Source: DAIRET01 sp036795455 (lineage in GTDB: Bacteria > Bacteroidota > Ignavibacteria > Ignavibacteriales > Ignavibacteriaceae). Taken from it: DNA of 24,137 nucleotides. Positions 7,622-15,293 of this stretch are shown here, piece after piece. The stretch's first letter is position 1, and every line of letters begins with the position of its first letter. A program made the translations under genes and the position numbers. The DNA lies in assembly GCA_036795455.1 (NCBI GenBank), contig DAIRET010000023.1, forward strand, positions 1 to 24,137, read 5' to 3'. The notes beneath the pieces are model-generated. The model worked only from the letters and a program-made list of their open reading frames with translations, was not told the DNA's origin and did no database searches.

Positions 7622-10600
7622 TTAAGTTTTACCATGACAGTTTTTGAATTTTTTCCCGCTGCCGCAAGGACAAGGTTCGTTCCTTCCAACTTTTTCCTCA
7701 ACACGGATCGGTTGTTGTTTACCTGCTTGCTGCGGAGAGCTGCCGCCGCCCTGCATTCCTATTCCTTCCGTGTTTTGCTTTGTTTCCATTATCCTTCCCC
7801 TTGAAGGGGTTCTTCTTCTTGATTGTACTTCATCTACCGCCTGAGGGAAGAACTTGAAACAGAATGTAACGGCTTCATTTCTAATTGTATTAAGAAGAGA
7901 AACAAATAAATTGTAAGCTTCTCCTTTATACTCAATCAACGGATCTTTTTGTCCGTAAGCTCGTAACCCGATACCTTCTTTAAGATCATCCATTTCTCTC
8001 AGATGTTCTTTCCATTTATTGTCGATTACGTTAAGGACGGCATACCGTTCAAGCCTTGCCATTAATTCAGGTTCAAGCATCTCTTCTTTCCTCTTGTAGA
8101 ATTCGAGAGCAGCTTGATAAATTAAATCCGTAATCCCATCCTGCCCGAGATTTTCAAATTCATCCGGATTAATTGTAACATCAACAAGAAGGTTCTGCAA
8201 TACTTCTTCACGAATTTTATCAATTAAAGCATCGTCATAATATTTAGCAACAATCTCTTCGATAAATTCTTTAGTATAATCAAGGATTTCATTTTTTAAT
8301 CTTTCGCCATGCAAAGCGCGGTTTCTTCTTGAGTAGATAATCTCTCTTTGCTGATTCATTACATCATCGTATTCAAGAAGTCTTTTTCTTATTGAGAAGT
8401 TGTTTTCTTCAACTTTCTTTTGTGCTCTTTCAACGGATTTTGTAATAAGCGGATGCTGAATGACTTCACCTTCTTTAACACCCATCTTTTGCATAATAGT
8501 AGCAATTCTATCGCTTCCGAAAAGCCGCATCAAGTCATCTTCAAGCGATAAAAAGAATTTTGTTGTTCCCGGGTCTCCCTGTCTTCCCGAACGACCTCTT
8601 AACTGTCTATCAATACGCCTTGACTCATGCCTTTCTGTTCCGAGGATAAAAAGTCCGCCTCTTTCTTTTACACCGGCACCAAGTTTAATATCGGTACCGC
8701 GACCGGCCATGTTTGTTGCAATAGTTATAGCTCCTGATTGACCTGCGAATGCAACTACTTCGGCTTCTCTTTGATGCTGTTTTGCATTGAGTACATTATG
8801 TGGAACGGCTTTTCTTTTAAGCATACGGCTTATTGTTTCGGACACTTCCACTGAAGTAGTACCAACTAAAACAGGTCTCCCTTCTTTACGGAGTTCTTCT
8901 ATCTTTTCAATAACAGCATTGTATTTTTCACGTTTGGTTCTGAAAATTGCATCATCCTGGTCGTCCCTTACGTTCGGTTTATTTGTTGGAGCAACAACAA
9001 CCTCCAGTTTGTATATCTGGAAAAATTCACCTTCTTCGGTTTCAGCAGTACCGGTCATACCGGCAAGTTTGTTATACATTCTGAAATAATTTTGAAGTGT
9101 AATCGTAGCAAGTGTTTGCGTATCTCTTTCAACTTTTACGTTTTCCTTTGCTTCGATTGCCTGGTGCAAGCCGTCGGAATACCTTCTTCCCGGAAGAATT
9201 CGTCCTGTAAATTCATCTACAATTGCAATTTTACCGTCCTCTGTTATAACATACTCGTCATCTTTTTCAAATAGCGAGTAGGCTTTAAGTAGTTGATGAA
9301 GCGTATGAATTCTTTCGCTTCTTTCCGAGTATAAAGAATAGAGAGCATCTTTCTTTCTGATTTTTTCTTCCTGTGGAAGCGCTGGGTCGTTTTCGAACTT
9401 GGAAATCTCTGTTCCTAAATCGGGGAGCACAAAGTACTGTTTATCTTCTTTAGTACCTCTGGCTAATTCTTCTCTTCCTTTTTCGGTTAAGTCGATGGAA
9501 TGATTTTTTTCATCAATAACAAAGTATAATTCGTCATCTATAATGTGCATGTATCTTCCTTTTTCGCGAAGATATTCAAGCTCGGTTTCAAGCATCAGTT
9601 TTTTAAAGGAGGGTTCTGCGAATACTTTTGCAAGTTTTTTACTTTTAGGTAAACCTCTGTGAGCACGTAATAAAAATATTCCCGCTTCTTTTCTATTTTT
9701 ACCATCGTCCGAGTTTAAAATCTCTTCTGCATCCTGGACAAGTTTTGCGACAAGGTTCGATTGGAGCCTGAAAAGTCTTTCTATTCCCGGTTTTAGTTCA
9801 TTGAATTTATGGTCGTCAACTTCAACAGGACCGGATATGATTAAAGGAGTTCTTGCTTCATCAATAAGCACGGAATCAACTTCGTCGACAATTGCATAAT
9901 TATGTCCCCGCTGCACCTGGTGCTCTTTATCGATTGACATATTGTCCCGCAGGTAATCAAAACCGAATTCATTATTTGTACCGTAAGTAATATCGCAATT
10001 GTATTGTATTTTCCGTTGATCGGGACTCATATTATTCGTAATAACGCCGATAGACAGCCCGTGAAACTTAAATATTTCACCCATCCACTCGGAGTCTCTT
10101 TGAGCAAGATAATCATTTACTGTAACAAGGTGTACACCTCTGCCGGTTAAAGCATTAAGATACATAGGTAAGGTAGCGACAAGAGTTTTTCCTTCGCCGG
10201 TGGCCATTTCAGCAATCTTTCCCTGGTGAAGGATTACCCCTCCCATTAGTTGAACATCGTACGGTATCATATCCCATGTTAATTTATGTCCCACAACATT
10301 CCAGCTTTTACCGACTAATTTCTGGCATGTAGCTTTAACAACAGCAAATGCTTCGGGCAGAAGTTCATCAAGTACTTCTTCATATTTTTCTTTTAGTTGT
10401 TCTTTAAGTTCGTCAAGCTCATCGTAAACTTTCTGCCTGTCAAACTCTTCGTTGGATTGAAGTCTTATTTCTAATTCGGCAATACTATTTCTCAGTTCGC
10501 TGGTTTCATTCTCAATTTTTTCCTTAAACTCTACCGTTTTGGCTTTCAGTTCATCTTCCGAAAAATCCTTTATTTTTTCGTACTCCTCATTGATTTGCTC

Positions 10601-10672
10601 TACAATCGGTTGTAAGGCTTTAATATCTTTTGTTTTTTTATCTCCGAAGAGCTTCTTGATTAAATTCAACAT
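7622..10672 (-). CDS. secA: Preprotein translocase ATPase SecA
   Basis: 1016 residues, longer than the roughly 900 of E. coli SecA. It is the motor that pushes unfolded preproteins through SecYEG. Walker A is ATGEGKT (residues 157-163), Walker B/DEAD is VDEVDSVLIDEARTPLIISG, and the second motor domain shows TNMAGRGTDIKLG and QLRGRSGRQGDPG. The C terminus ends in a zinc-binding SEC-C motif CPCGSGKKFKNCHG, used for SecB or phospholipid contact. Extra length comes partly from a Glu/Lys-rich helical insertion at about 52-98, before Walker A, and an enlarged region around 280-400. Similar extensions are known in FCB-group SecA. GGAG nine bases before the ATG supports the start. It leads a five-gene minus-strand run. 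Confidence 0.98.
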   Translation of the reverse strand: MLNLIKKLFGDKKTKDIKALQPIVEQINEEYEKIKDFSEDELKAKTVEFKEKIENETSELRNSIAELEIRLQSNEEFDRQKVYDELDELKEQLKEKYEEVLDELLPEAFAVVKATCQKLVGKSWNVVGHKLTWDMIPYDVQLMGGVILHQGKIAEMATGEGKTLVATLPMYLNALTGRGVHLVTVNDYLAQRDSEWMGEIFKFHGLSIGVITNNMSPDQRKIQYNCDITYGTNNEFGFDYLRDNMSIDKEHQVQRGHNYAIVDEVDSVLIDEARTPLIISGPVEVDDHKFNELKPGIERLFRLQSNLVAKLVQDAEEILNSDDGKNRKEAGIFLLRAHRGLPKSKKLAKVFAEPSFKKLMLETELEYLREKGRYMHIIDDELYFVIDEKNHSIDLTEKGREELARGTKEDKQYFVLPDLGTEISKFENDPALPQEEKIRKKDALYSLYSERSERIHTLHQLLKAYSLFEKDDEYVITEDGKIAIVDEFTGRILPGRRYSDGLHQAIEAKENVKVERDTQTLATITLQNYFRMYNKLAGMTGTAETEEGEFFQIYKLEVVVAPTNKPNVRDDQDDAIFRTKREKYNAVIEKIEELRKEGRPVLVGTTSVEVSETISRMLKRKAVPHNVLNAKQHQREAEVVAFAGQSGAITIATNMAGRGTDIKLGAGVKERGGLFILGTERHESRRIDRQLRGRSGRQGDPGTTKFFLSLEDDLMRLFGSDRIATIMQKMGVKEGEVIQHPLITKSVERAQKKVEENNFSIRKRLLEYDDVMNQQREIIYSRRNRALHGERLKNEILDYTKEFIEEIVAKYYDDALIDKIREEVLQNLLVDVTINPDEFENLGQDGITDLIYQAALEFYKRKEEMLEPELMARLERYAVLNVIDNKWKEHLREMDDLKEGIGLRAYGQKDPLIEYKGEAYNLFVSLLNTIRNEAVTFCFKFFPQAVDEVQSRRRTPSRGRIMETKQNTEGIGMQGGGSSPQQAGKQQPIRVEEKVGRNEPCPCGSGKKFKNCHGKT

Positions 10673-10811
10673 TAATAAAATCTCCGTGTGAAATTTGCTT
10701 CAAAAATTAAAGAATAACATTATTGGATGCAATTTAAGAAGTTTGGGACTTAATAAATAGACAAATATTCGGTGTCCAGTAAAGAATACCGGAGTAAAAA
10801 GAGGATTGACC

Positions 10812-10928
10812 AAAGGGTTGTTCAGGTAAGAACAACTTATTAACAAATTTATATTTTTCATATCCGGATAAGATTTATCCAAAAATCTCTTTGCCGCAAA
10901 AGCAGTAAACAGAACCGAACAACCCTTT
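10812..10928. repeat. Inverted repeats in the secA upstream region
   Basis: AAAGGGTTGTTC (10812-10823) is exactly complementary in reverse to GAACAACCCTTT (10917-10928), 93 bases apart. The first arm also pairs with a nearer GAACAAC (10830-10836; 6-base loop after GTTGTTC 10817-10823). Between them sits GGATAA-gat-TTATCC (10866-10880). The region, between the LytTR gene and secA, could fold into alternative hairpins in a secA leader or carry repeated operator half-sites. No T-tract follows on the minus strand, so it is not a simple terminator. Function unknown. Confidence 0.5.
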
Positions 10929-10940
10929 TGAATTGAAAAT

Positions 10941-11660
10941 TTAAAGACTGAGCAACTCTTTGAATTTTACCGATTGCCTTCTTGAAACTTCTACTTTTTG
11001 TCCCCCTTTAAGTTTAACAAGAAGTCCGCCGTTTAACCAGGGCTCTATGCTGTCAATCCATTTAAGATTAACAATATGTTTTCTGCTTGCCCTGAAGAAA
11101 GTTTTCGGATCAAGTCTTTCGTCAAGGTAATTCAATGTTCTAAGAATTAAAGGTTTGAAGTCTTTAAAGAATATTCTGACGTAATTTCCTTCCGATTCAA
11201 AAAGACGAACTTCTTCAAGTTTAACGAACCAGCATCTTTCGCCGTCTTTAACAAAGAATTGATCTTCGGGGGTTAAGATTTCAACTTTCGGGATTAATTC
11301 ATCTTTCTGTTCTTTTTTCAGAATAACTTTTCTTATTGCTTCTTCAAGCCGTTTCGGTTCAATCGGTTTCAGGAGATAGTCGAGAGCATTATACTCGAAG
11401 GCTTTTAACGCGTATTCATCGTATGCTGTGGTAAATATAACAGTTGGTACATTATCCAGGTCTTCGAGTAATTCAAAACCGTTTTTCCCCGGCATTTGAA
11501 TATCAAGGAAAAGCAATTCCGGTTTTAGCTCATTAATTTTTTTAACTGCATCGGCTGCGTTAACTGCTTCTCCAATGATTTCGATTTCTTTATGGGGAGT
11601 CAATAATCTTCGCAACTCGGTACGCGCAAGTCGTTCATCATCAACAATTAAAGCTTTCAT
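10941..11660 (-). CDS. LytTR-family response regulator
   Basis: 239 residues. The receiver domain (about 1-120) has acidic Asp7/Asp8, phospho-acceptor Asp53 (ELLFLDIQMPGKNG), Thr77/Thr78 and Lys98 (YLLKPIEP), so all switch residues are present. The LytTR DNA-binding domain (about 135-238) shows the typical core with LFESEGNYVRIFF, RTLNYLDERL and FFRASRKHIVNL. It should bind DNA as a phosphorylated dimer. Its ATG overlaps the stop of the sensor kinase gene by four bases (ATGA), fixing the partnership. Targets are unknown. In other phyla LytTR regulators control cell-wall, surface or export genes; secA and envelope genes lie directly downstream, but a regulatory link is speculative. Confidence 0.95.
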   Translation of the reverse strand: MKALIVDDERLARTELRRLLTPHKEIEIIGEAVNAADAVKKINELKPELLFLDIQMPGKNGFELLEDLDNVPTVIFTTAYDEYALKAFEYNALDYLLKPIEPKRLEEAIRKVILKKEQKDELIPKVEILTPEDQFFVKDGERCWFVKLEEVRLFESEGNYVRIFFKDFKPLILRTLNYLDERLDPKTFFRASRKHIVNLKWIDSIEPWLNGGLLVKLKGGQKVEVSRRQSVKFKELLSL

Positions 11661-12718
11661 GTTTGGGAACCTCCAATAGGAATTTTTATTTCTGCTTCAA
11701 CTAAATTATTTACATTCTCAATACTAAACGCGGCTTTTTCGCCGTACATTAAACTAAGTCTTTGTTTTGTGTTACTAATACCGTAACCTTTTGAATTCAT
11801 TACCTCTATTGAATCAATACTCCCGCTGTTTTTAATTATAAGTTTAAGATAGTTCTCGTTTAAGTAGGATCTGATTTCGATAATTCCCCCTTCGGGTAAC
11901 TTTGAAATTCCGTGTTTTATCCCGTTTTCAACAAGCGTTTGAATCATCATAGGGGGAATTTCAACACTTTTTGATTCCGGCTGAATATCAATTCTAAAAT
12001 TTAACCGGTCTTCAAATCGAACCTGTTCAAGTGCAAGATAATCCGCAACCGTTCGTATTTCTTCATCAAGTGGGACTGTTTCGATTCTCTCAATTCTTAA
12101 TGAGTATCTGAATATGTTTGATAACTGTGTTATCGCACTTTTTGCTCTTTCCCTGTCCTCTTCTATTAAAGAACGGATACTATTAAGAGCATTAAACATA
12201 AAATGCGGATTCAACTGTGATTTCAGGGTTTTCAATTCAAAGTCTTTAACAGCGGCTTCCCACACTAGTCTTTCTATTTCAGAATTTTTATAATTCTCGA
12301 AGTAGTGGAATGAAAAATAAAAAAGAGACCAGATAATAATCAACCCGCCCACATTAATTAAAGATACGACAAGGTAAGCAACATTAAAGTCCTTTGCTTT
12401 TATCTCCCCGGTCATAACCCCTGCAATGAACATAACCGAAACTACAATTATTCCTATGTAAATTGTAGCAAGTCCGATTTTAACTGTAAGTTGTTTTAAT
12501 GGTAAATCAGTCCACTTTTTGGTTCTAATAAAACAGCGTAAAATATGGGTCGATGAAATACCGAGAATTACAAAAAGAAGCATCAAGCCGGTTTGGGCTA
12601 CATCGAATCCCCGGAAAAATGTAGAAAGAGTTGAATTTATTCCACCGAATAAACCCCAACCGGTTATCTGACATAACCAGTATACTCTATTCCGTCGTTT
12701 TGATGTTTTTGTGGACAT
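11657..12718 (-). CDS. LytS-type sensor histidine kinase
   Basis: 353 residues. Four hydrophobic segments (about 14-32, 43-62, 78-102, 113-138) form a membrane sensor with short loops and no sizeable extracytoplasmic domain. The cytoplasmic part has the His_kinase (PF06580) signature LKSQLNPHFMFNALNSIRSL with phospho-acceptor His172. An HATPase domain follows with VENGIKHG as N-box and SKGYGISNTKQRL as G-box. It should phosphorylate the LytTR regulator encoded directly downstream with a 4-base overlap. The signal is unknown; the compact membrane part suggests sensing within or near the membrane. The ATG at 12718 is the first codon of the natural reading frame and is divergent from the cupin gene. 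Confidence 0.94.
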   Translation of the reverse strand: MSTKTSKRRNRVYWLCQITGWGLFGGINSTLSTFFRGFDVAQTGLMLLFVILGISSTHILRCFIRTKKWTDLPLKQLTVKIGLATIYIGIIVVSVMFIAGVMTGEIKAKDFNVAYLVVSLINVGGLIIIWSLFYFSFHYFENYKNSEIERLVWEAAVKDFELKTLKSQLNPHFMFNALNSIRSLIEEDRERAKSAITQLSNIFRYSLRIERIETVPLDEEIRTVADYLALEQVRFEDRLNFRIDIQPESKSVEIPPMMIQTLVENGIKHGISKLPEGGIIEIRSYLNENYLKLIIKNSGSIDSIEVMNSKGYGISNTKQRLSLMYGEKAAFSIENVNNLVEAEIKIPIGGSQT

Positions 12719-12822
12719 TTATTTCTTATTTTACCATTAAAAAAATTTTTTACGTGTTCAATTTTCGGTTTTATCCGGTTTTTAATCGTTTTTATTATTT
12801 TAACGGTTATTACAGAGGATAA

Positions 12823-12849
12823 ATGGAAAAAGAGCAAATCAAACAGTAA
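12823..12849 (+). other. Possible 8-codon leader ORF before the cupin gene
   Basis: ATG at 12823 opens MEKEQIKQ-stop. It is preceded by CAGAGG at good ribosome-site spacing, and its stop overlaps the AAAGGAG that serves the downstream GTG-start cupin gene. The arrangement would allow translational coupling, but a chance ORF of this size is common. Confidence 0.3.
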
Positions 12850-12865
12850 AGGAGTTTAAAGAGAA

Positions 12866-13183
12866 GTGGAAATACAAAATGTATTCTCAATAGCAGGTCT
12901 GGATTTACATGATGAATTTTTTGAAAATATACTTGAAACACAAAATTTTAGGGTTGAAAGAATAATTTCCCGCGGGCATAAATCACCCGAAAACTTTTGG
13001 TACGACCAGGCAACAAATGAATTTGTCCTTCTTCTAAAAGGAGAAGCTGAATTGGAATTTGAAAATAAAGGTAAACTGAAACTGAAACCGGGGGATTATC
13101 TGATTATTAAAGCACACGAGAAACATAGAGTTGCAATGACGAAAAATGATGGAGAGTCTTTTTGGATTACAATTCATTACTAA
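12866..13183 (+). CDS. Small cupin-domain protein
   Basis: 105 residues, a single beta-barrel cupin. Motif 1 is loosely present as GHKSPENFWYDQATNEFVLLLKGEAEL (about 37-63) and motif 2 as KPGDYLIIKAHEKHRV (about 74-89). His38, Glu51 and His87 could bind a metal. The form NEFVLLLKGEAEL is typical of small stand-alone cupins that bind metal or small molecules; substrate unknown. The start is GTG at 12866: an in-frame TAA nine bases upstream excludes a longer protein, and AAAGGAG lies 11 bases before it. It is divergent from the LytS gene and convergent with rubrerythrin across a hairpin terminator. Confidence 0.85.
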   Translation: MEIQNVFSIAGLDLHDEFFENILETQNFRVERIISRGHKSPENFWYDQATNEFVLLLKGEAELEFENKGKLKLKPGDYLIIKAHEKHRVAMTKNDGESFWITIHY

Positions 13184-13212
13184 AAAGAATTGACGACAGA
13201 GACTTTAAGGAA

Positions 13213-13243
13213 AAAGGCTGCCCGGATTCAACGAACAGCCTTT
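13213..13243 (-). terminator. Hairpin terminator between cupin and rubrerythrin genes
   Basis: AAAGGCTG (13213-13220) and CAGCCTTT (13236-13243) are perfect 8-bp complements around a 15-base loop. Read on the minus strand the stem is followed by TTTTTCC, a good intrinsic terminator for rubrerythrin. On the plus strand the T-run is short, so termination of the cupin transcript would be weaker. Confidence 0.75.
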
Positions 13244-13256
13244 CAGTTAAAAGTTG

Positions 13257-13760
13257 TTAAAACTTTTCATATTTTTCTTTAGGAACGCCGCATACAGGGC
13301 ATTTATCAGGTGCTTCATCGAAAACTGTGTGTCCGCAAACCGGGCAAACATACACAGCGATTTTCTCTATATCCTTTTTTTCAAGAACGTTTTTTAAGGC
13401 ATTCTTATACATATCTTCGTGGATTTTTTCAGCTTCGATTGCGTAGTGAAAAGATTTTAAAGCAGCTTTTTCATCCTGAAGTTTTGCAACTGCATCAAAA
13501 GCCGGGTACATTTCGTATACTTCGTGATTCTCTCCACCAGCGGCGGCTTCAAGGTTGGCAGCGGTATCTTTAATTCCGCCTAAAACCCGTAAATGGTTTG
13601 TAGCATGAACTTGCTCAGCGTATGAAATTGCACGGAACAGTCTTGCTGTTTCTAAATAACCTTCTTTTTCTGCTTTTTCAGCATATATCAGATATTTCAT
13701 TGCTGCCTGGCTTTCACCTGCAAAGGCAGCTTCCAAATTCGATTTTGTCATTTCTTTCAT
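13257..13760 (-). CDS. rbr: Rubrerythrin
   Basis: 167 residues from the chosen start. It is a non-haem diiron peroxidase that reduces hydrogen peroxide in the cytoplasm, typical of anaerobes and microaerophiles. The ferritin-like four-helix domain carries the iron ligands Glu15 (AGES), Glu49-x-x-His52 (EQVH) and Glu111-x-x-His114 (EKIH). A C-terminal rubredoxin-like domain has Cys139, 142, 154 and 157 (VCPVCG...KCPVCG) for one iron. An ATG at 13814 would add 18 residues without family character. The ATG at 13760 (MKEMTKSNLEAAF) has AAGG seven bases upstream and matches the usual N terminus. It is followed by a strong terminator and is monocistronic. Confidence 0.95.
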   Translation of the reverse strand: MKEMTKSNLEAAFAGESQAAMKYLIYAEKAEKEGYLETARLFRAISYAEQVHATNHLRVLGGIKDTAANLEAAAGGENHEVYEMYPAFDAVAKLQDEKAALKSFHYAIEAEKIHEDMYKNALKNVLEKKDIEKIAVYVCPVCGHTVFDEAPDKCPVCGVPKEKYEKF

Positions 13761-13889
13761 GTTAAACCTTAGTATTTTCAGTAAATAGTGATTTGTAATA
13801 TTATTTTTTTCCATCAGAAAAATACGAAAAAAGGGGATGGGATACTAAAGTTTAATCATTACATATCATAAAGAGAATTTACATTTCGT

Positions 13890-13897
13890 TATATTTG
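13890..13897 (+). promoter_or_regulatory. Candidate -7 promoter element, possibly for a leaderless mRNA
   Basis: TATATTTG fits the Bacteroidota -7 consensus TAnnTTTG. Transcription would start about seven bases further on, at or just before the ATG at 13906, and no Shine-Dalgarno site lies between. No clear -33 TTG was found, so the call is weak. Confidence 0.35.
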
Positions 13898-13905
13898 CAT
13901 AAAAA

Positions 13906-14382
13906 ATGTTTGATGGAATTAAACAATATATCGGGTCGATAATCGTGATTGCCGCCGCTTACTATTTTCTTGATACAAGAGGGAGTTACGGATTGATTGA
14001 TAATCTTGATCTTATTATTCATGAAGCAGGACATTTCTTTTTTAGTCCCTTTGGTACATTCATAAATGCACTCGGCGGAACGCTGATGCAGGTTATTATT
14101 CCATTGATCTTCCTTTTATACTTTTTCAAAAACGGTTCAAAGTTCGGAATGCAGGTGTCTTTAGTTTTTTTAGGTCAGAATTTCATAAACATAAGTGTTT
14201 ACGCAGCAGATGCATCCGTTAGAAGATTACCGCTATTAGGAAACGGAAAACATGATTGGCATTATATACTTTCCGAGCTGAACATCCTTGAATACGATGC
14301 GGAAGCCGGTTATTTTTTTGTGGGGCTTGCCGTGCTTTCTTTTTTTAGTGCCTTCCTGATACCATTTTTATTACGGAAATAA
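13906..14382 (+). CDS. Membrane protein with HEAGH metallopeptidase motif (M50-like)
   Basis: 158 residues and strongly hydrophobic: likely segments at about 8-22, 55-74, 80-100 and 135-156. His39-Glu40-Ala-Gly-His43, in LDLIIHEAGHFFFSPFG, is an HExxH zinc site at the membrane surface, as in site-2-protease-like families; PF13398-type proteins are the nearest I know. Asp103 (YAADASVRRLPLLG) or the conserved-looking GKHDWHY segment (114-120) could supply a third ligand. It is small, lacks a PDZ domain, and the canonical M50 NPDG motif is not visible. Protease activity is therefore uncertain and a zinc-dependent non-protease role is possible. It stands alone on the plus strand, divergent from rubrerythrin, with no ribosome site before the ATG. 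Confidence 0.75.
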   Translation: MFDGIKQYIGSIIVIAAAYYFLDTRGSYGLIDNLDLIIHEAGHFFFSPFGTFINALGGTLMQVIIPLIFLLYFFKNGSKFGMQVSLVFLGQNFINISVYAADASVRRLPLLGNGKHDWHYILSELNILEYDAEAGYFFVGLAVLSFFSAFLIPFLLRK

Positions 14383-14429
14383 ATCTTTAAGTTTAAACCC
14401 ATAATTTTTCCTTTTATTAAGAAACCAAA

Positions 14430-15293
14430 TTGAGATCTAAATTATTTTTTGTTAATCTAAATTATGCCCTGTTTTTAATTCTCTTTGCAGGGAGTGAAAC
14501 CACCGCTCAATCAGATAGTACTGTAAACTATTTCCCGAACGGTAATATTGAATCGATTGTCCGTTACTATAACGGTTTGCGGGAAGGTCCTGCAATCCTC
14601 TACTCGGAGAATGGAAATATTAAACAGGAACTTACTTATTTGAACGGTAAAGTAGAAGGTCCGGTTAAAACATATTACGATAACGGGAACCTTTATGAAT
14701 TCTATACAATCGAAAATGGTAAAAGGCAGGGACCAACTTCATATTTCGATAGCGCCGGCGTTTATGTTGACGACCGCTACTTTGTTTACGGCAAATTAAA
14801 AGATGTAATCGATAAGGAAGAATCACCTGCATTACCCCCGGATGAGAAAAAAGAGCCGATAGCGGTTCAAACTGAAAATAATTTGATAACCGAAGCCAAG
14901 CCGGTAGAACCGAAAAAAACTCAACAGAAAAAAAATGATGAAGACGTTTTCTTTCCACCTATTGAAGAAGAAAGAGAAGACCTTGAAACCGACCCGGCAT
15001 TCTATTTAACTGCGGAAATAATGCCCGAGCCTTTAAGAGGCTGGAAATCGCTTTATGAAAGAGTTGTTTACCCGGATTTGGCAAGAAAAAATAAAGTTGA
15101 AGGTGTAGTTAAACTGCGTACATTTATAAACCGTAACGGTGATGTGGAAAGAATAGAAATAATAGAGTCGCTTCCATTCGGCTGTACGGATGCTGCCGAA
15201 ATAGCAGTTCAATATACAAGGTTTAAACCAGGATTAATCCGCGGCAAAAAAGTGAATGTTCAAATGGTAATTGAGATTGAGTTTAAACCTTAA
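14430..15293 (+). CDS. Secreted MORN-repeat protein with TonB C-terminal domain
   Basis: 287 residues. The N terminus (MRSKLFFVNLNYALFLILF...TTAQ) looks like a signal peptide with cleavage after Ala-Gln near residue 27. Three MORN_2/YwqK-type repeats follow at about 30-115, with the pattern Y-x-N-G-x-x-E/Q-G-P. An acidic and Pro/Lys-rich linker (about 130-200) leads to a TonB C-terminal domain (about 208-287: YPDLARKNKVEGVVKLRTFI, then TRFKPGLIRGKKVNVQM). Classical TonB keeps an uncleaved membrane anchor and works with ExbBD. Here the anchor appears cleavable and no ExbBD is nearby, so this is probably a periplasmic or surface protein, not an energy transducer. TTG at 14430 is the start: an in-frame TAA lies just upstream and no early Met exists. 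Its 3' end overlaps pdxB by 11 bases, tail to tail. Confidence 0.82.
   Translation: MRSKLFFVNLNYALFLILFAGSETTAQSDSTVNYFPNGNIESIVRYYNGLREGPAILYSENGNIKQELTYLNGKVEGPVKTYYDNGNLYEFYTIENGKRQGPTSYFDSAGVYVDDRYFVYGKLKDVIDKEESPALPPDEKKEPIAVQTENNLITEAKPVEPKKTQQKKNDEDVFFPPIEEEREDLETDPAFYLTAEIMPEPLRGWKSLYERVVYPDLARKNKVEGVVKLRTFINRNGDVERIEIIESLPFGCTDAAEIAVQYTRFKPGLIRGKKVNVQMVIEIEFKP

Noticed and set aside
10700..10882. 60-codon minus-strand frame upstream of secA, considered as a SecM-like leader peptide
   Set aside because: It starts inside the inverted-repeat region without a ribosome site, has no signal peptide and no arrest-like ending; chance frame in AT-rich DNA.
13761..13814. Upstream ATG start for rubrerythrin
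   Set aside because: The extra 18 residues do not fit the family, while the ATG at 13760 has a ribosome site and the standard N terminus.
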